From Filosporella fistucella (Eukaryota > Ascomycota > Leotiomycetes > Helotiales), in contig JAQJZZ010000010.1 in the NCBI GenBank assembly GCA_030077755.1, positions 992,001 to 1,056,000 on the forward strand: a DNA stretch of 64,000 bases, given 5' to 3'. The position numbers were made by a program, and so were the translations under genes. Positions 31,891 to 41,633 of this stretch are shown here, one piece after another. Under the pieces are notes generated by a model that saw only the letters and a list, made by a program, of their open reading frames with translations, had not been told where the DNA came from and made no database searches. The stretch's first letter is position 1, and every line of letters starts with the position of its first letter.

Positions 31891-31926
31891 TCCGCATTCG
31901 GACCCGCAATCCGGTGTGCGCGGATT
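31891..31926. promoter_or_regulatory. CGG/CCG inverted-repeat pair
   Basis: TCCG-N4-CGGA (31891-31902) is followed by AATCCG-N7-CGGATT (31908-31926). CCG-Nx-CGG inverted repeats are the classic sites of dimeric Zn2Cys6 activators. They lie about 270 bp upstream of the FAD oxidoreductase start. No Zn2Cys6 gene is in the window. Confidence 0.45.
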
Positions 31927-32130
31927 CCGGGGCGTGCTGATCCACTCCAATGTTTGAACGTCGTTATCAACGAAAAGCCGTTATAAAGAGTAGCTAGCAA
32001 CTGCCAGATTCTAGCCAACATCGTTCATTGCCGTATAGACACCTTCCCGCGTCGCCGGGTCGAGAATGAACTTGAGGTTCAGTAAATCCAGGACGAGGGC
32101 TCGGCTGGACATCCTTAAACAGTCAACCAT

Positions 32131-32190
32131 CCCCAAAGTGCGGGCTGGGGTAGTGATACTGTAACGGTATCGCCACCCGCTCGAGAGCGG
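32131..32190. promoter_or_regulatory. G-rich element and CCGCTC-GA-GAGCGG palindrome
   Basis: CCCCAAAGTGCGGG (32131-32144) and GGGGTAG (32147-32153) strongly resemble the 14.7-kb element (CCCCAAGTGCGGGGTA). A perfect palindrome CCGCTC-GA-GAGCGG follows at 32177-32190. They lie 275-335 bp upstream of the MFS start. Confidence 0.45.
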
Positions 32191-32466
32191 CTCAGTCAGG
32201 CCACTGGGTGCTACAAACCGCGTGGACTTTCTGAAAGGGGATCTAGTTCTTTGGCAATCACAACTACTTACCAGCTTACCATTGACTACTGTGCGAAGTG
32301 GTAGCATAAGGTTCGGCTAGATTCTGATAAACGGAATCGAGGTGATAAGATTTGAAGAATGGGGTGGTGCTGTTGAAGATATATTCTCTTGTTGTGCCCC
32401 TCGACTTTCCTTTTGTTCAACCCTTCCGTGTTAAATTTCAAATCCTAGGGCATATTTGTATACAGA

Positions 32467-34215
32467 ATGAATGCACCAGGACAACACCGTTTGATGGGGA
32501 CGAATGGCAACGAGTTTGTCACAGTTGAGGGGGTGGAGATGGTTCCGGGAACCGTTCATATCCTCGATTGTGCGTTTCCAGGTTCATTTTCGGCAAGATA
32601 ATATCTTACTAACACAATGATAGTGAATGGCCATATGAACGTTCATCACAAAGGAGGAAAGTCAGACGTTGTCCTAGTCCCACAACCAACAGAAGATGTT
32701 GACGATCCATTGAACTGGTCCAGAGGCCGAAAGGAATATCATTTCTGGCTTCTCTGGCTCTGGGGCTTCATTGCCGCTGTTTCGGTGAATTGGAGCGGAC
32801 CAGTATGGTCTCAACTTACAATCGATCTCAACACAGATTATACACAACTCAACATCTCAGCTGCACTTTGTTACCTCTTCCTGGGTATCGGATGCGTGAT
32901 CCTCCAACCTACGGCTCTGAAAATCGGCAGGCGACCTGTGTATCTTATTGGCACGATCTTGAATTTAGTAGGATGCATTTGGGGTGGCACCATCACGCAG
33001 GTTCAAGCGTACTTTGGTGTGAATATCCTCACAGGTGTTGGGGCTTCACCAGTCGACTCGCTCGTTGAGATATCCACTATGGATATCTTCTTCCAACACC
33101 AACGTGGCACTCGTCTGGCTCTTTTCCTCTTCGCTATATATGCTGGTTCCTACCTCGGCCCTTTGGCAACGGGATATATCGCCACATCTCAGAGCTGGCG
33201 CTGGTGTTTCTGGTACCTTGTCATTTTCTTCGGCATTCTTCTAGTTCTCCAGTTTTTCACCATGGAAGAATCGACTTTCAGAAGACCCCATCCAAAACCT
33301 CAGCTAGTTGTATCATCCTCTCGAGATGTTGAAGAGGAGCTTGATCATAAATTGGACGAGAAAAGCCACGCCAAAGCCTCTGATGCAGACTTAACTCCTG
33401 TTGCCTCAGCTGTACCAATGCCGCCAAAAAAGACAAAGACATTCGTGCAAAAACTCCGCCTCTGGGATACTTCTCAAAACGACCCTCGCTCCTGGTGGGT
33501 CATCTTCATTCGTCCTGCATTCATCATCTACTTCCCGGCCATCTTCTGGGCTGGCCTGATATACGGTGTTCAAATTATGTGGCTCTCTCTCCTCGCCACA
33601 ACACAGTCTCTTATCTTCAGCTCGCCGCCGTATAACTTTTCTGTTGAAGCTGTAGGAAATACCAACCTTGCTGCATTTATTGGAGGCATGCTTGGTATGT
33701 TCTGGGGCGGATATGCAAGTGATCGCTGCACATTATATTTCTCGCGACGAAACAAAGGTGTTTTGGAACCAGAAATGAGATTATGGGCCATGATTCCACC
33801 GGCTCTGGTCAACACCGCTGGACTACTCATGTACGGTGTCGGCGCTGCGCAAGAAGCATCATGGGTACTCAGTGCCGGTTTTGGAACTGGCTGTATAGCA
33901 TTTGGAATTGGTTCTGGCGGTGCAATCGCCATCACGTACGCTGTTGACTGTTATCCTGAGATAGCTTCAGAAGCCTTGGTGCTTATGCTCTTCCTACGAA
34001 ACTGCATCGGAGCTGGTTTCACCTTTGCTATTCAACCATGGTTGGATGCCCAAGGACTTCAGAACACGTCGATTGTTATGGCCTGTATATGTTTTGTGTT
34101 CAATACGTCGTTTCTCCTTTTCTCGTGGAAGGGCAAGGCCTTTAGACGATGGACTGCGAAGCGCTATTATAAGTTTGCTGATCAGGGTGCGACGTCTTTC
34201 ATTAACGGGATTTAG
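32467..34215 (+). CDS. Major facilitator superfamily transporter (DHA1/HOL1-like)
   Basis: Exons 32467-32569 and 32624-34215 (54-bp intron with an actaac branch) give 564 residues. The soluble N-terminus ends in the family phrase DVDDPLNWSRGRKEYHFWLL, the usual entry into helix 1 of fungal drug/H+ antiporter-like MFS proteins. Helices follow as LWLWGFIAAVSVNWSG, SAALCYLFLGIGCVIL, the loop KIGRRPVYLIG (motif A-like), and the helix 4-6 region with LFAIYAGSYLGPLATGYI. A central cytoplasmic loop of about 90 residues separates the two halves. The C-terminal half ends after LLFSWKGKAFRRW. About 12 helices in total are expected in the plasma membrane. The substrate is unknown. The divergent FAD oxidoreductase and shared promoter elements suggest uptake or export related to its chemistry. 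Confidence 0.9.
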
Positions 34216-34924
34216 ATTTCATGTAAATGTTAGACATATATAGTGTAATAATGCATGGAATGATATCAGTTTGGTGATTGATAGTTGCATTTGAGAAGGT
34301 GCACGCCATTTGAGTTTCGGTGTATGATTACAGTGCAACGAGGTATGAAACACACCTCTTTCCCTCGAAATTGGCGTCAATTCAATTGAACGAAAGCTAG
34401 GAAGAGGTATCTTCATATTTTTGTAGTCAGGACACGGTCAGGACACGGTACAGTAGATACGCAAACATGTAACCTAGACACCCACAAAAATGCGAACCCA
34501 TCTGATCATTGAAGATCAAATCTTTACTTCTGACATGTCTGCCATGTATTCACTCTAACAGGTACCCTCACCAATTTCGACATGACTTGCACTGAACTCG
34601 CCACGGTTCCAGGGACTTAAACACCATTATCGTAAGGCGACTTCTCAAGTGCCCATGATGTATCACCACCCATCAGCTTTTGGTCCTTGTATTTTTGAAA
34701 AAAATATCTCAAAACCCTTTCTTGTCGGCTATCGTCGCATTAGTTCTGAATCCGAGGGAACATGCTGTTGGCCTCTCTGTGCTCGGGTAGCCTCTAAGTC
34801 AACCCACAACTTAGAGCAAAATTCGACGTAATGCTTCAACTTGACAGATGGTAATCGGTCTCCAAGATGTCTTTACTATAAACATAGAACTGTTACTTCT
34901 CCACTCGAATCCATCAATGATTGC
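34216..34924. other. Intergenic, no gene seen
   Basis: Region between convergent gene ends. A direct repeat of CAGGACACGGT occurs near 34428-34448. Nothing else stands out. Confidence 0.45.
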
Positions 34925-35859
34925 CTATGCCCAGCGTAACCCGCCACGCATGGTAGTCTTATAATTGGGATTTTTTGGAAGTTTAGTTGTCCAAGTGACG
35001 GAACCTGGCTTCACGATAAAGAACGCCCAATCCAACCCGAGGCTCCGCGCCATCGGTTTTACCTCACTAAATCTGACAAGTTCCTTTGCGAGGAAGTGTA
35101 ACCGATACGGTGGGAGACCCTGCGTACAATGAAGCACGTTTTGACGGGAAACTTCGACTGCAGGGTATTGTGTGTTCGTTTTAGGAGCGATTGTGTTCCG
35201 ACGAGAAGGAAGCGGGTAAGGGAGATTACTCTGGAGATAGTCATGCAAAATACGCAGATCACCTAATCCAATATCTTGGTAGCCACTGAGTCCGTTGGAT
35301 CGCTCGCGATGTGAATCATATTCGCGTTCCGTGAAAGAATCGTTGCTGTTTGTCAGGTCGCGATCCCTTCGACAAGTGCATTGATGCAACCTGTCGGTGA
35401 TGGGTTATTCACGGTATTACCAATTGGTAAAAGCTCAAGCCAGGATGGATGCATCCACTGAAAAGCTATGCAGCTGGAAGAGATGAAGTCCTTGAACTTG
35501 GAGTCTATCGGCTGTGTGGTTCTAACAACGGCACAAGTTTTAACGGGTCCGAAAGATTGTATCTGTGATACTGAATGGTTTTTGGAATGGCCTGTACCTG
35601 GAAAGTATTGAACGTCAAGCTTTACCCATGCAGGTTGGGGTCGCTTGTCGTTCACAGGAAAGAACAAACGAAGCACATATTTGGAACGGAGCTTAGTTGG
35701 TGGACGTGGGTTCCTGATGTGGAATGCAGAATATTCCGTGCAGAGCAGGCCATGGAGGGATTCGTCTTTCTGTTGGCACAGAACAGAGCAGTATGCCACA
35801 GATTCACAGTTCTTGCATATCTGCTGTGAAATTTCTCCACAAACCGGACAGCACAGCAT
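34925..35859 (-). pseudogene. MYND-finger protein with an internal frameshift
   Basis: The first part (35859-35353) begins MLCCPVCGEISQQICKNCES and carries a complete MYND-type zinc finger, with cysteine pairs followed by YCSVLCQQ and the final H..C. It then runs through FHIRNPRPPTKLRSKYVLRLF to NNPSPTGCINALVEGIAT and hits a stop. The natural continuation, SNDSFTEREYDSHRERSNGLSGY through GLRWA, lies directly downstream in another frame (to 34925). No GT..AG intron of usable length and phase joins the two, so a one-base loss or two-base gain near 35353-35370 is likely. MYND fingers mediate protein-protein contacts. The rest matches a fungus-specific family I recognise only as uncharacterised. 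The N-terminus is uncertain because two upstream frames also look protein-like back to about 36110. Confidence 0.65.
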
Positions 35860-36509
35860 GATTGGACCAAAGGCGTGCGATCGAGGAGACGAGGTATGGT
35901 GGGTAGTGACTGGTGTTGATCGAGTAAAGGGGTTCCGTCGTGGGTTGCTGTAGTCGTATCAAAGTAGCAGAACGTCTCGATGTTGAAGATCAATGGGTGT
36001 GAAGGTGGACCAGTAATGCGGTATTGGCTTGACATAGAGATGAACTTTCTCGCACCCTCTACATACCGGGAAATCGTAAACCTGAGCGGTGTTATCGATT
36101 TCGATCTTTGCTTCAGCGAGGCAGTGTCGGACTAATTTAGTTCAGAACCAAGTTGGCAGAGGATCATGAAATGTTGTTGAATGTTTTTGTGTTTGGCGTG
36201 TCGAAGTGAGGAGGTAGATTGATCTTGAAGTTGTAGATTGCCCTGCACCCAAAACCTTTTCTTTGTCGTTGTTGGAATCCAATTCACTATCGTGGAGGCT
36301 CATCGCGGACAATCGGTGAAGGTTTGTGTATTACATATACATTGAATATATTCACTTCCCAGTTACAGTCTGGGCAGAGAAAAGTAAATAGCCATACCAA
36401 ATTTCTCATCCCAGGTAAACATCGACAAAGTCCTGTGTATCATAATCATCCAAATCCGTACACCGTATTGTAAACTCCTATGCCTGTCAATCCGTTCCAT
36501 CCATTTTGA
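35860..36509. other. Region upstream of the MYND gene
   Basis: On the minus strand, 36110-35950 reads in one frame as protein-like sequence (KIEIDNTAQVYDFP, then CRGCEKVHLY) and in another as SHPLIFNIETFCYFD. These may be further broken 5' parts of the MYND gene. The rest holds nothing clear. Confidence 0.35.
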
Positions 36510-37925
36510 TCACCGTCCTTCCATCTGATTTAACCTTTCCTGGAGAACCTCATTTCCTTGTATCAAGTCTTCAAGCCAGTCAGCAGCCATAATGAGCACA
36601 GCACTCTTACTAAATCCGCCACCTCGAAGACCAGGCACTAGTTCTCCCAAATCCTCGAACCCTTCTCTTATCAATGTCCTTCGCTTCTGCTCACTCTTGA
36701 TGTGATTTTCTCTCTTTTGATCCTCTGTTAGGTTTTCTCTGGTGGCTTTGGCTGAGGCAGCTGTTGATTTGCGTCGTTTGTGACCTTGTTCTGAATCCGC
36801 TACTGGAGAATCACTAGCTCCTTTCTTGGTTGGTTTCTTCTTCTTTATACTTTGCTTTGGCGTTGCAGCTACAGGAGGCTCTTCCTCATCTTCATCGACC
36901 TCTTCCTGATATTTGCTCTTCCTTCGCTTCCTCGGCCTAGCATCCAGATCTTCTTCGACTTTTGGATCGCCAACAGACTTTGTCCTTGCATGAGATGTTG
37001 AGTCACGGGAAACGATAGGACTTGAAGGACGGGTAGAATCGGTACTGCTTGGCATCTGCCCCGGCAAAAGCGAGAAGGCGTTTTCCACAGCATGAATATG
37101 GGACCGTTCCGAGGTTACAACATTTTCTTGACTTGCAGGTGGTATGAAACCTTGCGGGGTACCGAATCCTGCATCCGACCCCCAACGAATATCAACCTTA
37201 TGAGGGATGCTTCTTCGTGCCGATCCGTCGTTTTGGGAGCCGAAATATAAATCGTTGATAAAAGGATCTCGCATATATTCGTCCGGTCTTTGCGGAAATC
37301 CATGGTGTGACCTATGGGGTGCTTGGGACATTGAATGTGCTCTAGGTTGGCCGTTTGTAGATCCTCCAGAAATATCTCGACCAAATACCATCAAAGGTCC
37401 CCCACTAGCACTTTGTGACCTCCCATTTGATCCATTCTGTAATAAGGTTGCAGCTTCCAAAACATCCGCGGTAGTTGCGGGGTGTATGGAAGGACCAGCA
37501 TTCATGTGTGAATTCATGTCCCCGTAGGTCATTTCTGGCATTTGATGTGGATGTGGTTGTTGCCCGAAGGAAGAAGTCGTTCCCATGAATGTCGGAGGTA
37601 ATTCATCCCATCCAAGACCCAGTTCGGAACCATCGGGTCCATTATTGAAGAAATCAAAGTTGATCTGATCTGAGCCTACGCCATCGAAGAAGCTGTCTAG
37701 GAATTTAGACTCATTGTCGTCGAGTAGAGCTGTGCCGGGAGCTGGCGCAGTGGGTGATGGGAAAGGGTAGTTTGAGGTTGTGTTGTCAAATGAGTCTAGG
37801 AAAGAGTCAGCAGGCGCAGAGGAGTTTTGGGAGTGATACCGACATCCAAATGGCATATCAAGGTTCGGTGGCTTCGACGAACCCATACTGGGACGCTGAA
37901 CCGCGAGCATTGAGTGCCGTGTCAC
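36510..37925 (-). CDS. bHLH transcription factor
   Basis: A 471-residue protein with a basic helix-loop-helix domain at its C-terminus (about 395-465): the basic region ENHIKSEQKRRTLIREGFED is followed by a loop with PGLRGGGFSKSAVL and helix 2 MAADWLEDLIQGNEVLQERL. The preceding region is rich in Lys/Arg with likely nuclear signals (RPRKRRKSKYQEEVDEDEEE, KKKKPTKK, HKRRKS). The N-terminal 250 residues are Ser/Pro/Gln/Gly-rich, as in activation domains, starting near ADSFLDSFDN. The domain type resembles the Ino4-like fungal bHLH group, whose members bind E-boxes, but I do not assign an orthologue. The first 35 residues are less certain, since an additional upstream exon or the later ATG is possible. 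Confidence 0.85.
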   Translation of the reverse strand: MTRHSMLAVQRPSMGSSKPPNLDMPFGCRYHSQNSSAPADSFLDSFDNTTSNYPFPSPTAPAPGTALLDDNESKFLDSFFDGVGSDQINFDFFNNGPDGSELGLGWDELPPTFMGTTSSFGQQPHPHQMPEMTYGDMNSHMNAGPSIHPATTADVLEAATLLQNGSNGRSQSASGGPLMVFGRDISGGSTNGQPRAHSMSQAPHRSHHGFPQRPDEYMRDPFINDLYFGSQNDGSARRSIPHKVDIRWGSDAGFGTPQGFIPPASQENVVTSERSHIHAVENAFSLLPGQMPSSTDSTRPSSPIVSRDSTSHARTKSVGDPKVEEDLDARPRKRRKSKYQEEVDEDEEEPPVAATPKQSIKKKKPTKKGASDSPVADSEQGHKRRKSTAASAKATRENLTEDQKRENHIKSEQKRRTLIREGFEDLGELVPGLRGGGFSKSAVLIMAADWLEDLIQGNEVLQERLNQMEGR

Positions 37926-39884
37926 CGACTCGAATGAAGAGTTAATGGAAGTTCTTGGGAGGCTTTCGTATATGCCTTGGTCAGATCTCTAAGCATGAAG
38001 TGCAACACCAGCTCTCATGCTCGCAAGACTTGATTTGGGACGATGTCTGACCCGACGAGCCTGTGCGACTGGGGCCAAGAAGCACAAATAGCTGGCAGAC
38101 TCGCAGGCCTTGGCGATAATACTGCTGGACAGGATCAAGTATTTGTGAATTGTAAGGCGTGCAGGTGAAGATTGTACTTCTTCCGAAGCTGGTCGTTTGG
38201 CGAGTTGAGGTGCAAGTGGATTGGTATGGTGCGTTACTGTATCGAGTCGATGGGTAAGGTAGGTACTTTACTGTATCGTGGGGAAACAGCTGACCAACAG
38301 GAGGGGCCCAGACTTTGGGTTTGCAGGGCGTAGAATAATGAGCCGGTCAGGAGATGACGAGAGATTGAAGGATAATTGATATTTGTTTAAATCCCAACAA
38401 TTTCCAACTTTGAGTCTTCTACGATCTCGACTTCTTACAACGACGGGATCTCCACAAGTTTCGAGTTGGAGAAGTTGTTTGTATGGCCGAAGTGCAGTTG
38501 GCGTAGAGGTAGAGGTTATGGTGGGTGCAGTAACTAGAACTTTTTGACCTTCACATGCAAATTTCGAGCTTGAGCGTGAGCCGTCGAGTCGAGGGGCCAG
38601 AGCCAGAGCAAAGCAGAGCACACACAGCAAGCGGAGACGGGAAGAGCAGCGTGACGGATCCAGTGCGTCTAAGGCTGTCTTAACAACATCTAAATCTGAC
38701 AGGGCAGCCAATATAATGTCGCCGTCGAGGTTGCGTTGTTGACCAACCTGTAAGAGGCATGGGGAAGAGAGAACAAAGAGTAGAGGGGAATTCAATGCAG
38801 GCTCGTGATCTGCTCAATTTTCAACTTTCTTACTGGGCAGTATACGGTACGGTAGCAGGAAATACTCTTAATCTGCATAGCAAGGTACCTTACCTATTTA
38901 TTATCAGATCAGATACATCGTCAACCTTGTCTTCTGTTCATTCTTCCATGCATCGTTTTCGGTTTCATTTTGTCCCAAAGTGATCAGGCCGCCGTAGCAC
39001 CTCCCGCCCAGGTTCCCCGTACCTCGGTCACTTCCATTGGATTCAGACCAGGTACGAACATAGCTATTATTTTTCTTCCGACTTTCAACTTGGTCTACTC
39101 ATACTTCACCTCCCTGACTAGGAATCTACCTACCGTCATTTGCCTTGCATCTCTCAGTTTCATTTCTTCTGCTCTTCTGCTCTTCTGCTTGAATATCGGA
39201 TTTCGTCAACCGCTTATACCACGACCCTCTCTTGTCCAACTTCTCTCTTCGACTTTCCCCTTTACCCTTCAATTGCCCATCCTCCATCTCACGCAATCCT
39301 CCCGATCTCAAACGGCCCTTCAACGGCGTCCTTCGTTCTCGCTTGACCCTGGATTACGCCTCAAGTTCCTCAAAAGTTTACACCTCATAGCAAATGCCGC
39401 CCTGCTAAGTGAAGCTACCCTGCCTACTCAACCTTGTCGAACCGACCTGGCTGTCGTTGACTTCTCTCTATACGTCTAGTCAAACTTTAGCATGGAATTA
39501 TCAAATTCCGAAGAGCTTGAAAATCGTCCTTGAAATTGATCGACAGCTATTGTCTGTTTCCAATTGCTGTGCTAAGGGGTAATCTTACCTGCGTTTCCCC
39601 AGATCTCGCCTGTATCATCCTCCGGGGTATCTTCTCCTTTCAGCATTCCCCGTCCACCTCGGCCTCAACTGCTTGCCCTCCACCGAGAAGTGGTACCGAC
39701 CAGAGCCGGATTTTCGAATTGAGTTGAGTTGGTGCGAGGAGGATCTGCCCTTACCTGAAGTCAATTTGATTTGACACCCTCGATCTTATTTCCAAAGGAA
39801 AGGGTTTGCGTCACTGGAACGCTAAAGCTTGCATTGTTCGGACTATCTCAACGCTGATCCTCCGATTCGAATTTGGCAACAATA
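37926..39884. other. Long divergent promoter and leaders (bHLH / TMEM135-like)
   Basis: Two kilobases without a supported gene. The right half is strongly pyrimidine-rich on the plus strand, typical of a fungal 5' leader. ORFs of 169 and 175 codons here are discussed among the rejected items. Confidence 0.45.
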
Positions 39885-41633
39885 ATGCAGCATTTATCAC
39901 CTCGAATTTCCGGTACCAGGTCACTTGAGCAAGGGATTCCTCCTGCATTGAGGCCTGTTTTACGAGCCTATGCCCTGGGGTATGCTTCCAGTACAGCACC
40001 TCGGCTTCTTACCCTCATCTTGACGTACATTGGCCGGAAGCGAAAGAACATAGATGAGCGGCCCGAGGAATATTTCGTTCTTTCCTTCATTCGGATACTA
40101 AGAGGGGGCTTAGAAGTCCAGAGATTCCCTACCTTCTGTGCTGCTCTAGTGGGAGGTTCGACATTTCTAGAGGCACGTGATTACCCATGGTCTATTACCT
40201 ACATTTCACCAGACTGGGAGATACTCTCTTTGACTTAGCTAATGACCGGTAGATCCCCCTACAGAGGCTGTTCAAGCGTTTTGCTACACAGTTGTCCCGG
40301 GTGGCGCAGGTGAGGTAAGCTATTGCAATATGTCCCTTCGCTCCTCTACAGCACTTATTCCCAGCTACTCTAAAGTAAAGTAGTCGGGCTGCTCACATAC
40401 CATATTTCTTGACTTTAAGTTCTCTGTCTCTTGGATCTCTTTTGTACACCCTTCTATGAAAATGCTTTGCTAAAACTTTCAAGGCTTACGAAATGGCTCT
40501 CGACCTTCATTGCCGCATGGTTCAGCTTGAAATTACTACAATCTAAAAAGAGTGATGCATTTGTCGAGAACATTTACTATGAGACAGATACGGGGCATGT
40601 TCTCAGACCAACCCAGTTTGCGGGCAGGACAATGGACTTGACACTGTTCGCTGTCACGCGAGCATTCGACGTTATTGTAGGGGAATTCTGGTCTCAGCGA
40701 AAAGAGCGTAGAGCATTAAGTGGAATTCGGAGCAAAGTAAGTTGTATCGTTGCTAGTTGCTGATATGGAATCATTAATCATATGTAGACCGATGTGTTGA
40801 TATCCACGCTCGCCGATCCAGCAATATTTGCTTCATCCTGTGCTCTAATAATGTGGGCATGGATATACACCCCAGATCGCCTTCCGCGATCCTACAATAA
40901 GTGGATCAAGTCAGCTGCAGCAGTTGACCCGAGACTGTTAACAGCACTTCGTCGAACTCGCTATGGAGACATCAAATACGGAGTTGAGACTGGTCAAGCC
41001 TATGTACTACAAGACATGTGCAAGGACTACGGCTGGCCTTTAGAATATGGAGACCCGGTAAAGAGTATACCATACCCTTGCGAAGTCGTGCATATGGGAA
41101 CAGGCAAGAGTTGCGAGTACCACGCCCTCTCCAGATTCGTACGCTCATTCATGTGGGCTTTCTCAACATACCTTCCTCTGAATATCCTCCTAACAGCACG
41201 CAATCCCTCAACCAAAGGATTTAAAAGCGCCATAAGATCATCCGCCCGCTCGTCGGCTTTTCTCGGAACATTTATTGCTCTCTACTATTACGGTATTTGT
41301 CTTACTCGGACCAGAATCGGTCCACATATCCTCGGCACGTCGGTCGTTGCTCGGAGACAAATTGATTCCGGCCCATGTGTAGGAGGAGGTTGTGCTCTTT
41401 GTGGATGGAGCGTCTTGCTTGAGAATGCAGGCAGAAGGAAAGAACTCGGCCTTTTCGTCGCACCCAGAGCTCTCGCTACACTTCTTCCCCGGCGGTACCT
41501 CATGGAGCATCAGTGGAGAGAGACACTAGCTTTCGCTATGAGCGCCGCTGTGGTATTTACCTGTGTCAATGAGAGACCAGAGAGAGTGAGGGGTGTGTTA
41601 GGGAAGTTGTTGCATAGGGTTTTGATAGAGTAA
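39885..41633 (+). CDS. TMEM135-like multi-pass membrane protein
   Basis: Four exons (39885-40172, 40253-40314, 40484-40736, 40788-41633) give 482 residues. The first intron starts with GC, giving a GC-AG pair, while the others are GT-AG. This combination keeps one frame and joins ALVGGSTFLE to IPLQRLFKRFATQLSRVAQV and then RLTKWLSTFIAAWFSLKLL. The last exon has the cysteine-rich stretch typical of the TMEM135 N-terminal domain family: YGDPVKSIPYPCEVVHMG, CEYHALSRFVRSFMWAF and YLPLNILLTARNP, followed by GPCVGGGCALCGWSVLLE. About six hydrophobic segments are visible. Animal TMEM135 acts in mitochondrial and peroxisomal dynamics; fungal homologues are poorly studied. Location in an organelle membrane is inferred from the family. 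Confidence 0.8.

Larger units (their letters stand above)
31622..32466. other. Divergent promoter, FAD oxidoreductase / MFS transporter
   Basis: No convincing gene in this 845-bp stretch. It is unusually GC-rich and full of CGG/CCG inverted repeats, listed separately. A 98-codon minus-strand ORF inside it is discussed among the rejected items. Confidence 0.5.

Noticed and set aside
32011..32307. 98-codon minus-strand ORF between the FAD oxidoreductase and MFS genes
   Set aside because: It has a start and a possible GTAAGT donor, but no recognisable protein; it overlaps the G-rich and CCG/CGG promoter elements, whose GC content could keep the frame open.
38268..38795. 175-codon minus-strand ORF
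   Set aside because: Low-complexity Ser/Leu/Arg sequence in the divergent promoter region between two well-supported genes; no motif.
38970..39479. 169-codon plus-strand ORF in a CT-rich stretch
   Set aside because: It begins at TTG rather than ATG, its composition reflects the pyrimidine-rich leader of the TMEM135-like gene, and no family is recognisable.
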